64,000 bases of DNA, taken from NCBI GenBank assembly GCA_030268105.1, contig BSDZ01000011.1, positions 3,745,001 to 3,809,000 of the forward strand. Reading direction: 5' to 3'. The stretch's first letter is position 1. Every line of letters starts with the position of its first letter. Below, one piece after another: positions 9,450 to 20,172 of the stretch. The notes beneath the pieces are model-generated. The model worked only from the letters and a program-made list of their open reading frames with translations, was not told the DNA's origin and did no database searches. Source of the stretch: Volvox africanus. Its lineage: Eukaryota; Chlorophyta; Chlorophyceae; Chlamydomonadales; Volvocaceae. The position numbers and the translations under genes are program-made.

Positions 9450-10676
9450 GGTTGATGCCGATATCACAGGATAAACGGGGACAGAGAAAACCGAAGTCAC
9501 GGACCCGGTATCCCCCGTTGTTCTGCCGCGCGAACGCGGAATGGCCGCCTGCCTCCCAGCTCGTCAGACTGTTATTTCCCACTACTGCTCCCGCTGTCGC
9601 TGCTGCTGCTCCAGCCCTGAAGCACGAACGCTGACATAACTTCCTCCAGTCCTGAACCAACCACCAACCGCATGACCATCTAGATCACCAGGTGCTCACG
9701 AAGGGTAAAGTAGGATAGCGGCTGTCGTACGTCGTACGACCTCCGACGCGGCATTAACGCCAGAGTAAAAAGAATGTTCGATACCACCTGAAAGAGGGCA
9801 CCAGCAGGCCACGTTTTCTCTTTACATGCGGATGGGACATGTGGTCAGATTCTGTGGCGAAGTTGGGTCATGCGTACATAAGTTGGCACGTTGGCATCAA
9901 TGAATGATGTGCCTTTTCATCCGGTTTACAGTTTGAGATGCAACGACATGATATCCACAGCTGTTGCTCGGGATAAGGATTCGGGGAAGACCTCGATTCG
10001 AGAGCTCCACTATTGGGAAAGTCCGAAAAAAATTGACTGACCCGATATACGGCAGGTTTACTTGCTCTGTGGCGTAATATGCACGTATCCGGTTGCTCCA
10101 TCGTTCAAGCTCCACGAGATTCAATCGTAAAAAATCATGAAGATAAACTTATTATCGTAAAAATCATGAAGATAAACTTATTATCATTACTTTGGGTTTT
10201 TCTAAGTTTAGCATCGAGTAGCAGACTAATCGCCGCTGAATTTATCGATCTTGGACCTTACCACGCACACAAAAGTGCGCGCTCGGCCGTTTCTCGGCTC
10301 CCCCAATCTACCGCCTCCGATGGCCTCCTTCTCCCATTAGTAAACCTCCCGCCCACCATTCCATCCCAGAGACATAGACACATGCATGTACACAGACCAG
10401 CCCATTCACCTCCTTGCATGCGCCGCGTCGACACTCAACACACCTGCAGCGAGGGATGATACCGTCGGGATGAGTCCATGTTGAGATGCCCGCTACGCCC
10501 ATCGCGGCGTCCTTTGGCCCAACCCTTGCAACTCGCAACGCAGAACGACGACCCTGAGGGGCGAAACTGCAGGAGGCATTCCCAATGGGTTGATAACGTG
10601 AGGAGTTGTGCACATAGAAATATATTAGTCTGCTCAAGATTTTGCACTTCGTGGCATTATTGCAATTAAGAACCTA
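9450..10676. promoter_or_regulatory. Divergent intergenic region between two genes
   Basis: About 1.2 kb of lower-GC sequence separates the start of the minus-strand gene (9313) from the putative first exon of the plus-strand gene (10677). It must hold both promoters. A nearly exact duplication of a 20-odd-base motif around aaaatcatgaagataaac occurs at about 10130-10185. No coding exon is supported. Confidence 0.4.
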
Positions 10677-13600
10677 ATGGGCGGTCGAGGCAGATTGGCG
10701 CAACAGCCAGCCCACACAGCGGCGACCCATAGCCGGGCCCCCGTTTCTATCATGCCCTGTGTGGCGCTTCTGTTGCTGTTGTCGGAGCTATCCGGATCCG
10801 TCCACCGACCTGGCTTCGAGCCGTTCAAGTCCCAATGCTTCCTACCCGCGTTAGGCCTTCTCGGTGGGCTACTGCTGCATCGTACATCGGCCAGGGCAAT
10901 CATCATCTCGTCGACAGCAATAACACTTGCTTCCGCCGCCGCCGCCGCAGAGGGCCTTCGTGCCGACGCTGCTGCTACAGCCGTTCCTGATCGCAACAGC
11001 GAAGCCGGGGTGATTGGTACGGCAGCGGCTGCCGCCGTCGCCACCGCAGCGGGATCGACGTCACAAATCACTGAAGGCGGGTTATCTAAGTTCCATCGGC
11101 AGGTGCCACAATAATCTACTTCCCGTACAATCTGCTATTGTTAATTTGATCCTTATAAGGATCATCAGAGACTCCTCGTCCACATCATTGTCGCTGAGAC
11201 CGATGCAGCCTAGGTCGCCCTCCATCTGCTGAATGAGTTCTTTGTGATGGGGGCCCGCGCTGCGGGTGTTCAGATGGTTTCCTATGAACGCCCAGATTGG
11301 CAATGGATTAGCCCAGAGCCCCCTTCCTTTCTGGCAATTCAAACGACAAGGTTCAGGTCCGACCCCTCCCTGATATTCGATACATACCATATAATGATTT
11401 GCTCGTCCAAGCTCGTCCAATACGCCTCCTTACGCCCTGCAGAGCTCCTACAAAGTTCACCCAGACAGTACGACAACCGGTACCCCTACGACGACATTCG
11501 TACTGATATTTCGCGTGCAGCTACGGGATCGGTGGGAACGGCGGCGGCGGTAACGGAATGGCGCGCGGCGGCGGCGGCGGCGGGCCACCTGCAGCTGTGC
11601 GATCTGCCCAACGACTGGGACTATGGGGACGAATGGGACGAGGCGGGCGAGGAGCTGTGCTGGCCCTTCGACGCAGTTCCTCTCGAGGAGGTCCCACCGC
11701 TCCCTTACCGGCATCCGGTAAGCTAGGAGTCGCCACCGGTAGCGCGTGTTCCGAGACAATGCGTAAATGTGTTTTGGAAAACACACACTTAAGAGCTCAG
11801 GTTTATGTTTCCTTTGTGATTTGAATGTGTGACGAGACCCGGTAGGAACTCCCCCTGCAAGGCTGCTGAGTCGCGGGTAACGCAAGGGAATGCAAATCGA
11901 AGTCCTGAGGAGCGCACCAAAACCAGTACCTGAGCAATCTGCCGGATATCGGGCATCTTCAGATGATATGGTTATTTGGGTCACTTGGATCTTAGGGATT
12001 TTATTCTTTAAATTTATTTTTAAGACCAATTAAATTGATGTTTAAGGTTTTATTTATTATGATAATAATCAGAATGAATACGTCGGACACAGTTATTTAT
12101 CTTGTAAGCATGTGGGCCAAATGCTCACATGCGTGGCCCTGGTACCGTGTCTGACGAAGAAAATCATTTCACATGACTTCATCCTCGTACACCGACGATT
12201 TCACATAAAGTCATCTCCGTACACCAACCATGTCACGATAGACGATACCCAGGTCCCATCCCGAGTAGGTGTGAGACAGTTCTGAATCACGTATTGATGG
12301 CTAGGGACGTCGTCTTCCCTCCCATCACCTCTTACCAAAAACACACACTCCCCGTCCAGGACCCCGGGACATACCCCCCGGTGATGGCGGCACCGACAGC
12401 AGAGCCGGCGACCGCATCAGTGACGGTCTTTGCTGCTGCTGCTGGTGGTGGTGGTGGTTGTGCGGAAACTGGTGGTTGTGTGACAAGCGCCGCTGCAGGT
12501 GATACAGCTGCACCAGCGGTTGCGGTTGGAGGCATCCAGAAGGATGTGGCAGTAGCAGCAGTTGCAGCTGGCCCCCGGTCGGCTACAGCCGACATCCACG
12601 GGGCGACTGGGGACGGCTGCAGCCCGGGACGGCAAAGTATTGTAGCGGCAGGGGGGGCGGGGAAGGCAGCAGCGGAGCTGTTGCCGCCGCCCTCAGGTGC
12701 TGGCAGAATGGGGGCATATGAAGCTATAGTACATAATTGTAATGAAGCAATGGCGGCAGCGGCGGCGGATGTGGTTGCGACTCTTGCAAAAGTGGGCGAA
12801 TCAGCCGTGGGTTCTGCTACAGCCAACGATTTTAATGCTACTGCGCATGCAACACCTCCATCAGTGGCCGTTCTGCGCCGATCCCTACTGGCGGCGACCT
12901 CCCAGACAGCTGCTGCCGCAGCCGCCACCGATACTGCAATGAGGGGGTCGAACGGCTCGGCGGCGGAGGCAGCTGCGATGGCGGCGGGCAATTGCAACAC
13001 ATCGGCGGCAGTAGTGTACGGCCAAGGTTTTGTAACATTCACGTCGGCCATTGTTCATAACATGATGTTGAAGACCGCCTTGCGAGTTGGTTTGGGACAG
13101 TCAGAGCGGCCCAGCGTCTGGAAGCGGTCACAACGAATAGCGAGTATTGACAGCGAGGATGACGCCAGGGGGAAGCGGACGCTTATATCGCCGCGTATGG
13201 CCTTCATGACCGCCGTCCCAAGCGCCATGATGAAGCCATCAGAAGCTGCAGCACCGCCGGTAGAAAACACAGCAGCCGCGGCAACAGCCGGGGCAGGCCG
13301 TGGTAGTTGGTACCTGTCACCTTCGCCCGCACCATTGCTGTCGGCAGGACGCGGCGACAACGGCACCGACATCAACGTCAGCGATGGCGGAGGCGGCGGT
13401 GACGGCGACGGCAATTACGTCATGAATAGTCGGCGGCGCCTGCAACAGATCCTGGCGCTCGTCACCCGCGGCTCGCTGACCCGCGGTGGTCCCACCTCTC
13501 TTTTGGTGCCCATCCAATCTTTCGGTGTGAGTGGGGGCCGAGGGGCGACCGTGATCCTCACATACAGCGAGGGCTATGGGGCCCTCGTGTGTGTGTTTGC

Positions 13601-15452
13601 ATGTGTATGTGTATGTGTGTTTGTGTGTATGTGTGTTTGCGTGTGTGTGTGTGTGTGTGTGTGTTGGTGTGAATGTGTGCGTTTGTATGTGCGTGTATGT
13701 CGACTTAGGGTTTTAGGGTTTTAGGGTTTTAGTGCAAGTTCGCGCTCACGGCCCCCCTGTAGCATTTAACACCGCTCTCCCTCTGTGAGCTTCATCTCCT
13801 GACCGCGTGTTTGTAAAGAAGGGGTTCGCAAGAGCTTCTCATATTGGACCTCCTCGCACCCCCTCCCCTAATGCCACAGTTCGACTGCAACACGCTCATC
13901 AACACGGGTCTGAACGCGTGCGCTGAGCCGCAGTGTGCGGACTTCTTCGACTTGGCTCGCCAGCCGGACGGTACAGTCTCCTGCGAGCAAGTCGCTGAGA
14001 TTCCGCCGTCCGGCGGAGGCGGCGGCGGCGGGGGTGGCGGCGGCGGCGGCGGGGCGCCCCTCGTGGTGCCGTACACGTACGACGAGCTTTTCCAGTTTGG
14101 TAACAATATAGTCCTCGGCGGCCTATCCCTGGGAGCGCAGGTACGCCGGACTCAAGTGCCCATTCAGAGCTGCGTTAATCTTAGAACAGCTGAGCAAAAA
14201 TATGCGACACTTGACTGTGAGATCCTATGAAGTACGAAATACGAGCGTACGAACGTACGGACATGGGATGTTGTGTGGGAAGGAAAAGAAAAACGGTAAG
14301 TAACGCTCGGGGAATGACCCTACCCGTGCAGCCAGTTTTCCACTTGGGATATCGAAGAACAGCCTTCTAAGCTATCGGTCGTACTGCTGCACCTCACCCG
14401 GGCCTCGTCCCCTGACCTCCCTCACTGACGTATGCTGTACCCGCCTCTGAGCACTGACCCACCGTCTCGCCGCAGTTCAACAGCAACAACCGCTTCACGA
14501 CACAAATCAACCAACTCCCAACCATCTCCAATGATGCAACCGGCACGGCGCGTTTGGCCACTGCGGGCGGGTCCATTGCAGGAAACGAGATAGTTCTGCA
14601 GCGAAGCATATCTTCAAGCAACATCGGTGAGTGGGAGAGGTGCAAACTCCAGGGGGGGGGACTGTTGCCACCCGACAGGCTGCTGATTGCAGCCAGTTGG
14701 GGAGCCTTCTCCCGCGTCCTCACTCACAATATTGGGCGCCATACGGTTTGGATGGTGGTATATGTGCTCTTCTCGCGTGGAGCTCTTCGTGCTCTAAAGA
14801 GACTGGATGCACAGCGTCAAAGGACTCATCGCTAACCAAAGTGAATAAGGTTTCGAGAACCCCCGCGTCCTGCTCGTCCTATTTACCCTGCTTGTCCTGT
14901 CCTGCTTACCTAGCTCGTCCTGTTTTGTTTACCCAGCTCGTCCTCCTCCATTGTCCCCTATTCATGTTGTCGTGTTTGTGATGTCGTTACCTTACCAGCC
15001 CCCGGCACCCTGTAGTCTGCAGTCTGGCAGACTACAGGGTGCCAGGTATCTGGTACTCGTATCTGTACTACTGTACAGATACGAGTACCAGAGCCAGTGT
15101 TGCTCCCCGAAAGATATTCCTTGCAGAATCTTGCTGGTGTTGGTGGATATGGTGGTGGATACGTTAGGCGGTTCACACACTTCACGAACCCGCATCGACC
15201 GACCACGAGCTCTGTTCTCTCTTGACGCCTGACACAAATGAGTGAGCAGGCGAACTCAATCTTCCCTCCGCAGGCCTCTTTGATCCTCAGCAGCCTGCGA
15301 CCTTCACGTTCGGGGCGAACTTGGGGACTGTCACCGACACCCTCATCAACCGCCTCAACCTACCCGGCTTCTCAGCTCGCCTGCGGGAGCTAGCCACAGA
15401 TGCCCGCCCCAGCACTGCCTTGGGGCTCTCCAGCGTCATCCTTGGAGGATGA
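10677..15452 (+). CDS. Unrecognised, probably secreted protein, six-exon model
   Basis: My exon model is 10677-11102, 11469-11717, 12360-13526, 13880-14140, 14476-14626 and 15274-15452 (about 810 aa). All junctions have GT-AG signals and matching phase (0,0,0,0,1). The likely true start is the second ATG at 10752, which gives a signal-like N-terminus (MPCVALLLLLSEL). Exon 2 is acidic (NDWDYGDEWDEAGEELCWPF). Exon 3 is Ala/Gly/Thr-rich and holds RRSLLA, a wording common in volvocine secreted proteins. Exon 4 is Cys-containing (NTLINTGLNACAEPQCADFF) followed by a poly-Gly linker. Exons 5-6 read as a compact beta-rich domain (GNEIVLQRSI; ATFTFGANLGTVTDTLINRL). I recognise no family. The 3' half is the best supported; joining exons 1-3 to exons 4-6 is inference from intron phase. 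Introns 3 and 5 contain the telomere-like array and the twin hairpins described separately. Confidence 0.55.
13590..13700. repeat. GT-rich microsatellite in an intron
   Basis: TG/TGTG-dominated dinucleotide repeat lies in intron 3 of the plus-strand gene, immediately before the telomere-like array. Its Cys-Val reading frame is an artefact. Confidence 0.75.
13705..13732 (+). repeat. Interstitial Chlamydomonas-type telomere repeat (TTTTAGGG)
   Basis: The array reads TTAGGG, then two perfect TTTTAGGG units, then TTTTAG, on the plus strand inside intron 3 of the gene at 10677-15452. TTTTAGGG is the telomere unit of Chlamydomonas and its relatives. A second array in the opposite orientation lies 1.9 kb away. 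Confidence 0.85.
15004..15043. repeat. Perfect hairpin 1 (17-bp arms, 6-nt loop)
   Basis: Positions 15004-15020 and 15027-15043 are exact reverse complements, separated by the six bases 15021-15026. The hairpin lies in intron 5 of the plus-strand gene and is followed five bases later by a second, unrelated perfect hairpin. Confidence 0.9.
15049..15092. repeat. Perfect hairpin 2 (20-bp arms, 4-nt loop)
   Basis: Positions 15049-15068 and 15073-15092 are exact reverse complements around the four-base loop TACT. The stem sequence is unrelated to hairpin 1. The pair is transcribed within intron 5 if the gene model is right. Confidence 0.9.
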
Positions 15453-15663
15453 ATCAGTATGGCAGCCGCCCGGGAAACGGAAGACGGGCGATCAGTCCCG
15501 CTTACTGGATTTATTTCGCACGATCTCGAAGGGCGGTGGTGATCAACTACGCTAAGTGATGATGATGGTGGTAACGTGTTGAATGCGAGCTCGGTCCGCG
15601 TAGGCGTGCGGAAATGTGACCGTGTTTGGCCTCCTATGTCTCCTTTGACCGTAGCCTATTTAT

Positions 15664-15687
15664 AAAACCCTAAAACCCTAAAACCCT
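15664..15687 (-). repeat. Interstitial telomere repeat, reverse orientation
   Basis: Three perfect AAAACCCT units occur on the plus strand, which is TTTTAGGG on the minus strand, followed by a degenerate unit. The array lies about 210 bases past the stop codon of the plus-strand gene and faces the array at 13705-13732. Confidence 0.85.
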
Positions 15688-17304
15688 AAAAACCTAAGCC
15701 CCTCTAGGATAAAGCTTATTTTCCTCAACCAGGGTTTGGATACTGTTGGAATGTGAGCAACACTCATATACGAAAGAGTGTCAGAGCAAGTAATACGGCC
15801 CACGAGGGGCCGGGCGCTTTGCTGACTTCAACAGATACTATTCGCAGCAGTGCACATGTTGTTCAGTAACGATACTTCCATGTGACCGGTTGACAGGTTT
15901 AAGTCATCTTCAGGTTTACATGAAACGCACGTTTCGTTTCGTTTCGTTTTCGTTTGTGCTGTGCTGCGGGTGCACCGGTACCCGGAGCACGGATGTTGCG
16001 GAGTGATCTGAGAAGCAGGTGCTAAGAAAGACTACAACTTGTGTTACTAATAGCAATGCTACGGTTGCGCCACCGAGACACGCAATGCTTTAACCGACAC
16101 CTTGCTTCCCTCCCTATACACCGGTTCCGTTCTTTTCTATGCCCCGACCTACCTAAATGGTATAATTGGACGCAGCCCCGGGCAGTACGAGTTATTGAGT
16201 TAGTAAGAGGTATACGGGGAGGGGTGACCGGGTGAAAGTTGACGGACCTGACCGCCAAAAGTCACCCAAGGCGCAATCCCGAACTTTCAAACCGCTCCAC
16301 TCCATGCCACCAATCATCCAAAGGACCGTGAGCTAAGTGCCACACACGTACATCAGCACACCGACATTACTCAGCAGTAATGCACTGTGTAGCGCCGCAA
16401 TTGACGATCGCGGTGTACACGTGTCAGGGTTAAACACCAGTCCCGTCGTTTTGCTCATGCGAAAAACAGTTTCTTGTTGTTAGACCAACCAACATTATCA
16501 CTACAACTACCGCGTGCATAATAACAAATCACCAGCAGGCCCCGGCCTTCCTGACGAGGAAAGGGACGTGAGGATCTACGGACGGATGGACGCCCTACAG
16601 CGCTGCCGGACCGCACATAGAACTCTTAATTGAGATCATCTAAACCTTTAACCGGTTGGCCTCCGAGCTTGGCCTAGCCCTCCGTTCCGTGCTCCCTAAG
16701 CACCTAATAATGATGATCTTGCCCCTAATCCTTGAGGACTTTTCAATGCCCCAGGATTTAAGTTCGTATCGTGTAGGGTTCTCCCCATGATACCGTGATG
16801 CCTTCTGGGTATCTAACCAGGCCGAGCCCGGGCGCAAGCTGTCGAAGATGCTAGGTGGGCCTTGCACATCTCTTTATCATGCTGTACCACACTCACCCCC
16901 AAAAGCCAGAAAATATACAAGGGCTTCCCCCGCTGGCTTCCGATAGGCAAGCGATGGACCGTTCTCAATCTGCTCTGAGAGCGAGCGAAGAAGCTCCCCT
17001 GCACGCATGGCACATACCGCATAACGACGTGTCGGTCGGCATCGGACCGGCGCCTGAGGTCGCTATAGTGAGAACCAGCAGGAGGTCGAGTCATCTCCTC
17101 GCCGCATCACGCAGGTGGCCCCTGCCACATGTGTGTGGCGGAGCTTGTCCTGTCCTGGCCGGCCCAGTCGGTCGTTCTCGTGTCTTCAGCGGGTCCTTCC
17201 CCGCCCCTCCCCGGCACGAGCTGCTTCTGGGGCCACTCCAATTGCATCCTCGATGTGTGAAATGTATGGGCATGTACGAGAGTATGGCCACCCCGCATGC
17301 GCGC

Positions 17305-17309
17305 GTGTA

Positions 17310-17351
<42 letters not shown>

Positions 17352-17355
17352 CGCG
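17305..17355. repeat. (GT)n/(GC)n microsatellite
   Basis: Alternating GT passing into GC dinucleotides, a sequence able to adopt Z-DNA. It produces artificial Cys-Val and His-Thr reading frames on the two strands. Confidence 0.8.
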
Positions 17356-17851
17356 GCTACCGCATGTGCAACAGCTTCCAGCCTCACGACAACCCGACAA
17401 ACTTGCTGGCAATGCTGACTCCCTGGACAGAGCCTGCGACCAAAGCAACGCGTCCATCGCCAAGTCCTGTTCCGTCTGCAGGTGGCGGGGCCCCTCATAC
17501 TTCTGATCACTCATCCACCCATCCGCCCGGGTATCGCTAGTGGTGGTGCACTGTCAACCAAGATGGGTTTCATTCTTCAAATCGATGGGGTTATCACCGG
17601 CCTTGGCCACCTGGACAGAGAGCGGCAAATTGGCTAGGCTATGGCCCCATCCACGCACCCATCCACCCACCTATTTGCCCTAACGGGTACTATCTCTCCA
17701 TAGCTCCTAACCCGCGCAACACCTCCTCTCCCTCCGGCGTTGCAACTTCCCGCTTCTCACCTTGAGCGGCCCTCACCCTTACCAAGGTGTCCTTTTTTCA
17801 TCCCCCTACACCTCTTCACCGGACTCACTGCCACACGCCGCGTCATCCTGC

Positions 17852-20172
17852 TCAGTGGCTCCTCCATCCTTCCCCCTCCTCCCCTTCACATTCGCCTTCG
17901 TCGAATCTTTCCGTCTCCCCCTCCCCATGTTCCTCGTCATCTTCCATGTCACTGCTCGAGGCTGCCATGCTCGCACTCCCTCTTGTCATCTCCTCCCCAG
18001 ATCCCAATATCCCGCCTATTGAGGCAGTCCGTGTCAGCCGCCTCTCCTCTAGCCCTGCATCGGCCACCGTCCGCTTACGTTTCTCAGCTTGGCCACTGCC
18101 GCCGCCGCCGTGAGCGCCGTTGTCACCTCGCGGATGCTGCGGCCGCACCAAGCCCTCTTCAATGCCGCCATAGGACTTCGAGTCCGACACCACCTGCATT
18201 ATCAGCACGTTGTCATCCGGCATAAGCCCCCAGCCCACGCACAGCTTCCCCACCGCCAGCGGCGGGGTGGGAAAGATGCGATAGATGCGGGTGCTATAGG
18301 ACATGAACGACGTCACTCGGCAGCTCGCGTACTGCTCATGGGCCGGTTGCAGAACGCCGTCGATTTCCACCGTCACAAGAACTCGTTTGTGCTTTGGAAA
18401 GTATTTTTCAATGACGAAGGCCGCGACGGTGGAATGATGAGGCCTTGCAAGTACAGTGCAATTCGCCGGCCCCATGTACCGGTATGATCTCTGGGAGATA
18501 TAGAGGCGCTCCAGAGCTGGAGCGACACCAGCCGCTGCCGCCGCCGCTGCGGTACCGGTTGCACCGGCTGCAGTGGCAGTCGTAGGGGGAATGGTGGTGG
18601 CTCGCGGCCCGCCGGCGGCGGCTGCGGTGACGTGGCTTGGCAGGTAGCTGGCGGCAAGACGCATGAGCGGCACACGGCTGCGTTGCTTCGAAGACCTGTT
18701 GGAGGCCACAGCTTCCCGAGGAGCCGCAGACATGCGGGGGAGGGGACGAAGGGCCGCCAGCCGGGCGGCACCGGCAGCATTTCTCCTATCCACCGCTAGC
18801 GCCGCTTCAGCCGTCGGGCCGCCACTGGCTGCGCGCCCACCATCACGATCAATTCCAGCTGAGCCACATGCCCCCTGTCAGATTTGAACCCCGGCGTGTG
18901 TGTGTGTACTTTCGTGTATGTGTGGTAAGTAGAGGAAATGGGGAGGGGAAGGGGAAGGAAATTAATCAATCGCACACAATTCATGGAAAACGATGAAAAG
19001 TGACGACAGGTCCAGTCACGGAGCCTCCTAATGGGCCCGCACTGCACTTCTCCATGCTGCCCTCCCTCCACCAACTTCTCCTCCCCCTGCTGCTGCAGCT
19101 TGCCGTGCTCACCTTCTGTTTGCTGAAGGGCCGCTCCTCCCCTCGTTCCTCCATCTCCTCTCCTTCCTCCGACGACACAAGCACCTGTGTCAGATGTCGA
19201 GCATGGCAAGGGCACCGGCAGCGGCCCGGCTGCGCCACTACGGATCCCGGCAGCCCCAGACCAGCACCAGTGATACCAGCAGCCCCACTACCGCTGCTAC
19301 CGCCGAGCCCTATGGCCTGCACAGCACCGTGACCATTGCCGCGGGCGCCGCCACCGCTCATGAAGTCCCGCCTCGCAGCTGTAGCCGCAGCCTCCGCGGC
19401 AGCGCCGTCATCCTCGTTGGTACTGGTACCTTCGCTTTGGCCGGTGCTCAGAACCTGACGTCGTGCATGCTGTCCTTGAGCGCCTAACGCCATGTTAGGT
19501 TTACCTTTGAGAAACTGTTGCCGTTGCTGTGGCTGTTGGGCAGGAGGTGGTAGCTGGCGCTCGCAGGGGCATGATCCCCGGGTAAGGTAGAATGTGATAG
19601 TTGAGCTGTTTGCTAGGTCGCGCCGTGCAATGTCTACCAGGTGCAATCCGATGAATTTGCATGCTCGAGACATGTCGTTCGGGATTGCCCTGAAGCCCAA
19701 CTGAGGAATGAGGGGAAGTTGGGGGAAGGGAAAAAAGAGGAGAGACATCCGTTTGTTCACGAACTCCGTGACGAGATGGCCGTCGCTACAGCTAAGTTTC
19801 TGTCCACTTTGGCTATACGATGAGTATTCATCTTGGGTGTTGGTTCCCCATTATAGTATTGAGCTCAAATGGAGGAAGGGTTTCATTCTTTGGTGCGCTG
19901 TGTACGGCGATGCGGTTCTGCAAGCCAAAACCAAGCGGTAACACCAACCTGCCTGTTTATCTCGATGAATGACGCATGCGATCGAAGGGTCGGTATCCTG
20001 TACACCATCTATGACACAGGTAATTAGGATTGGCTGTGGGCAACGCCAGTACAAACACCTCTCTCGAGTCCAGGTCCATGGCACGCAAAATGGAGTCCAG
20101 TCCGCTTCCTCTGACATAATGGCTAGGCTTCCATATAATATGCGTGTCGGGAACGAGGGCCCATAAAGAAAT
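17852..20172 (-). CDS. Unrecognised protein, three-exon model (5' end uncertain)
   Basis: Exons on the minus strand are 20172-20059, 19700-19113 and 18874-17852, all phase 0 with GT-AG borders. The acceptor before 19700 has a strong pyrimidine tract and the donor after 19113 is GTGAGC. Together they give about 574 residues; a further 5' exon is probable because no clear ATG opens the first one. Three segments look like folded protein: the N-terminus (VPDTHIIWKPSHYVRGSGLD), then FRAIPNDMSRACKFIGLHLV, and a core in the last exon (SYRYMGPANCTVLARPHHS, VIEKYFPKHKRVLVTVEIDG, FMSYSTRIYRIFPTPPLAVG). Between them lie Gly/Ala/Glu-rich linkers, and the C-terminus is a long acidic Glu/Gly tail. No enzyme signature or membrane segment is visible. 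I do not recognise the family; the acidic tail and a basic KRKR patch would suit a nuclear protein. Confidence 0.6.

Larger units (their letters stand above)
15453..17851. other. Intergenic tract with simple repeats
   Basis: This tract lies between the 3' ends of the plus-strand gene (15452) and the minus-strand gene (17852). It contains the reverse telomere-like array, a (GTTTC)n run at 15931-15955 and a mixed (GT)n/(GC)n microsatellite at 17305-17355. The frames 16855-17418 and 17115-17540 owe their length to that microsatellite. A short exon-like piece after it (RMCNSFQPHDNPTNLLAMLT) has no partner exon that I could join, so no gene is called. Confidence 0.4.

Noticed and set aside
12332..13051. 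Minus-strand Ala-rich frame of 239 codons
   Set aside because: Shadow of exon 3 of the plus-strand gene, whose borders fit intron phase.
13559..13724. Cys/Val-rich C-terminal extension of exon 3
   Set aside because: It is translated GT microsatellite and telomere repeat past a good GTGAGT donor at 13527.
15004..15092. Reading the twin hairpins as intrinsic transcription terminators
   Set aside because: Neither is followed by a T-run, and the setting is a eukaryotic intron, where that mechanism does not apply.
18864..18900. tRNA T-arm-like sequence on the minus strand (GGTTCAAAT)
   Set aside because: Neighbouring bases do not pair into a T stem and no anticodon arm is found.
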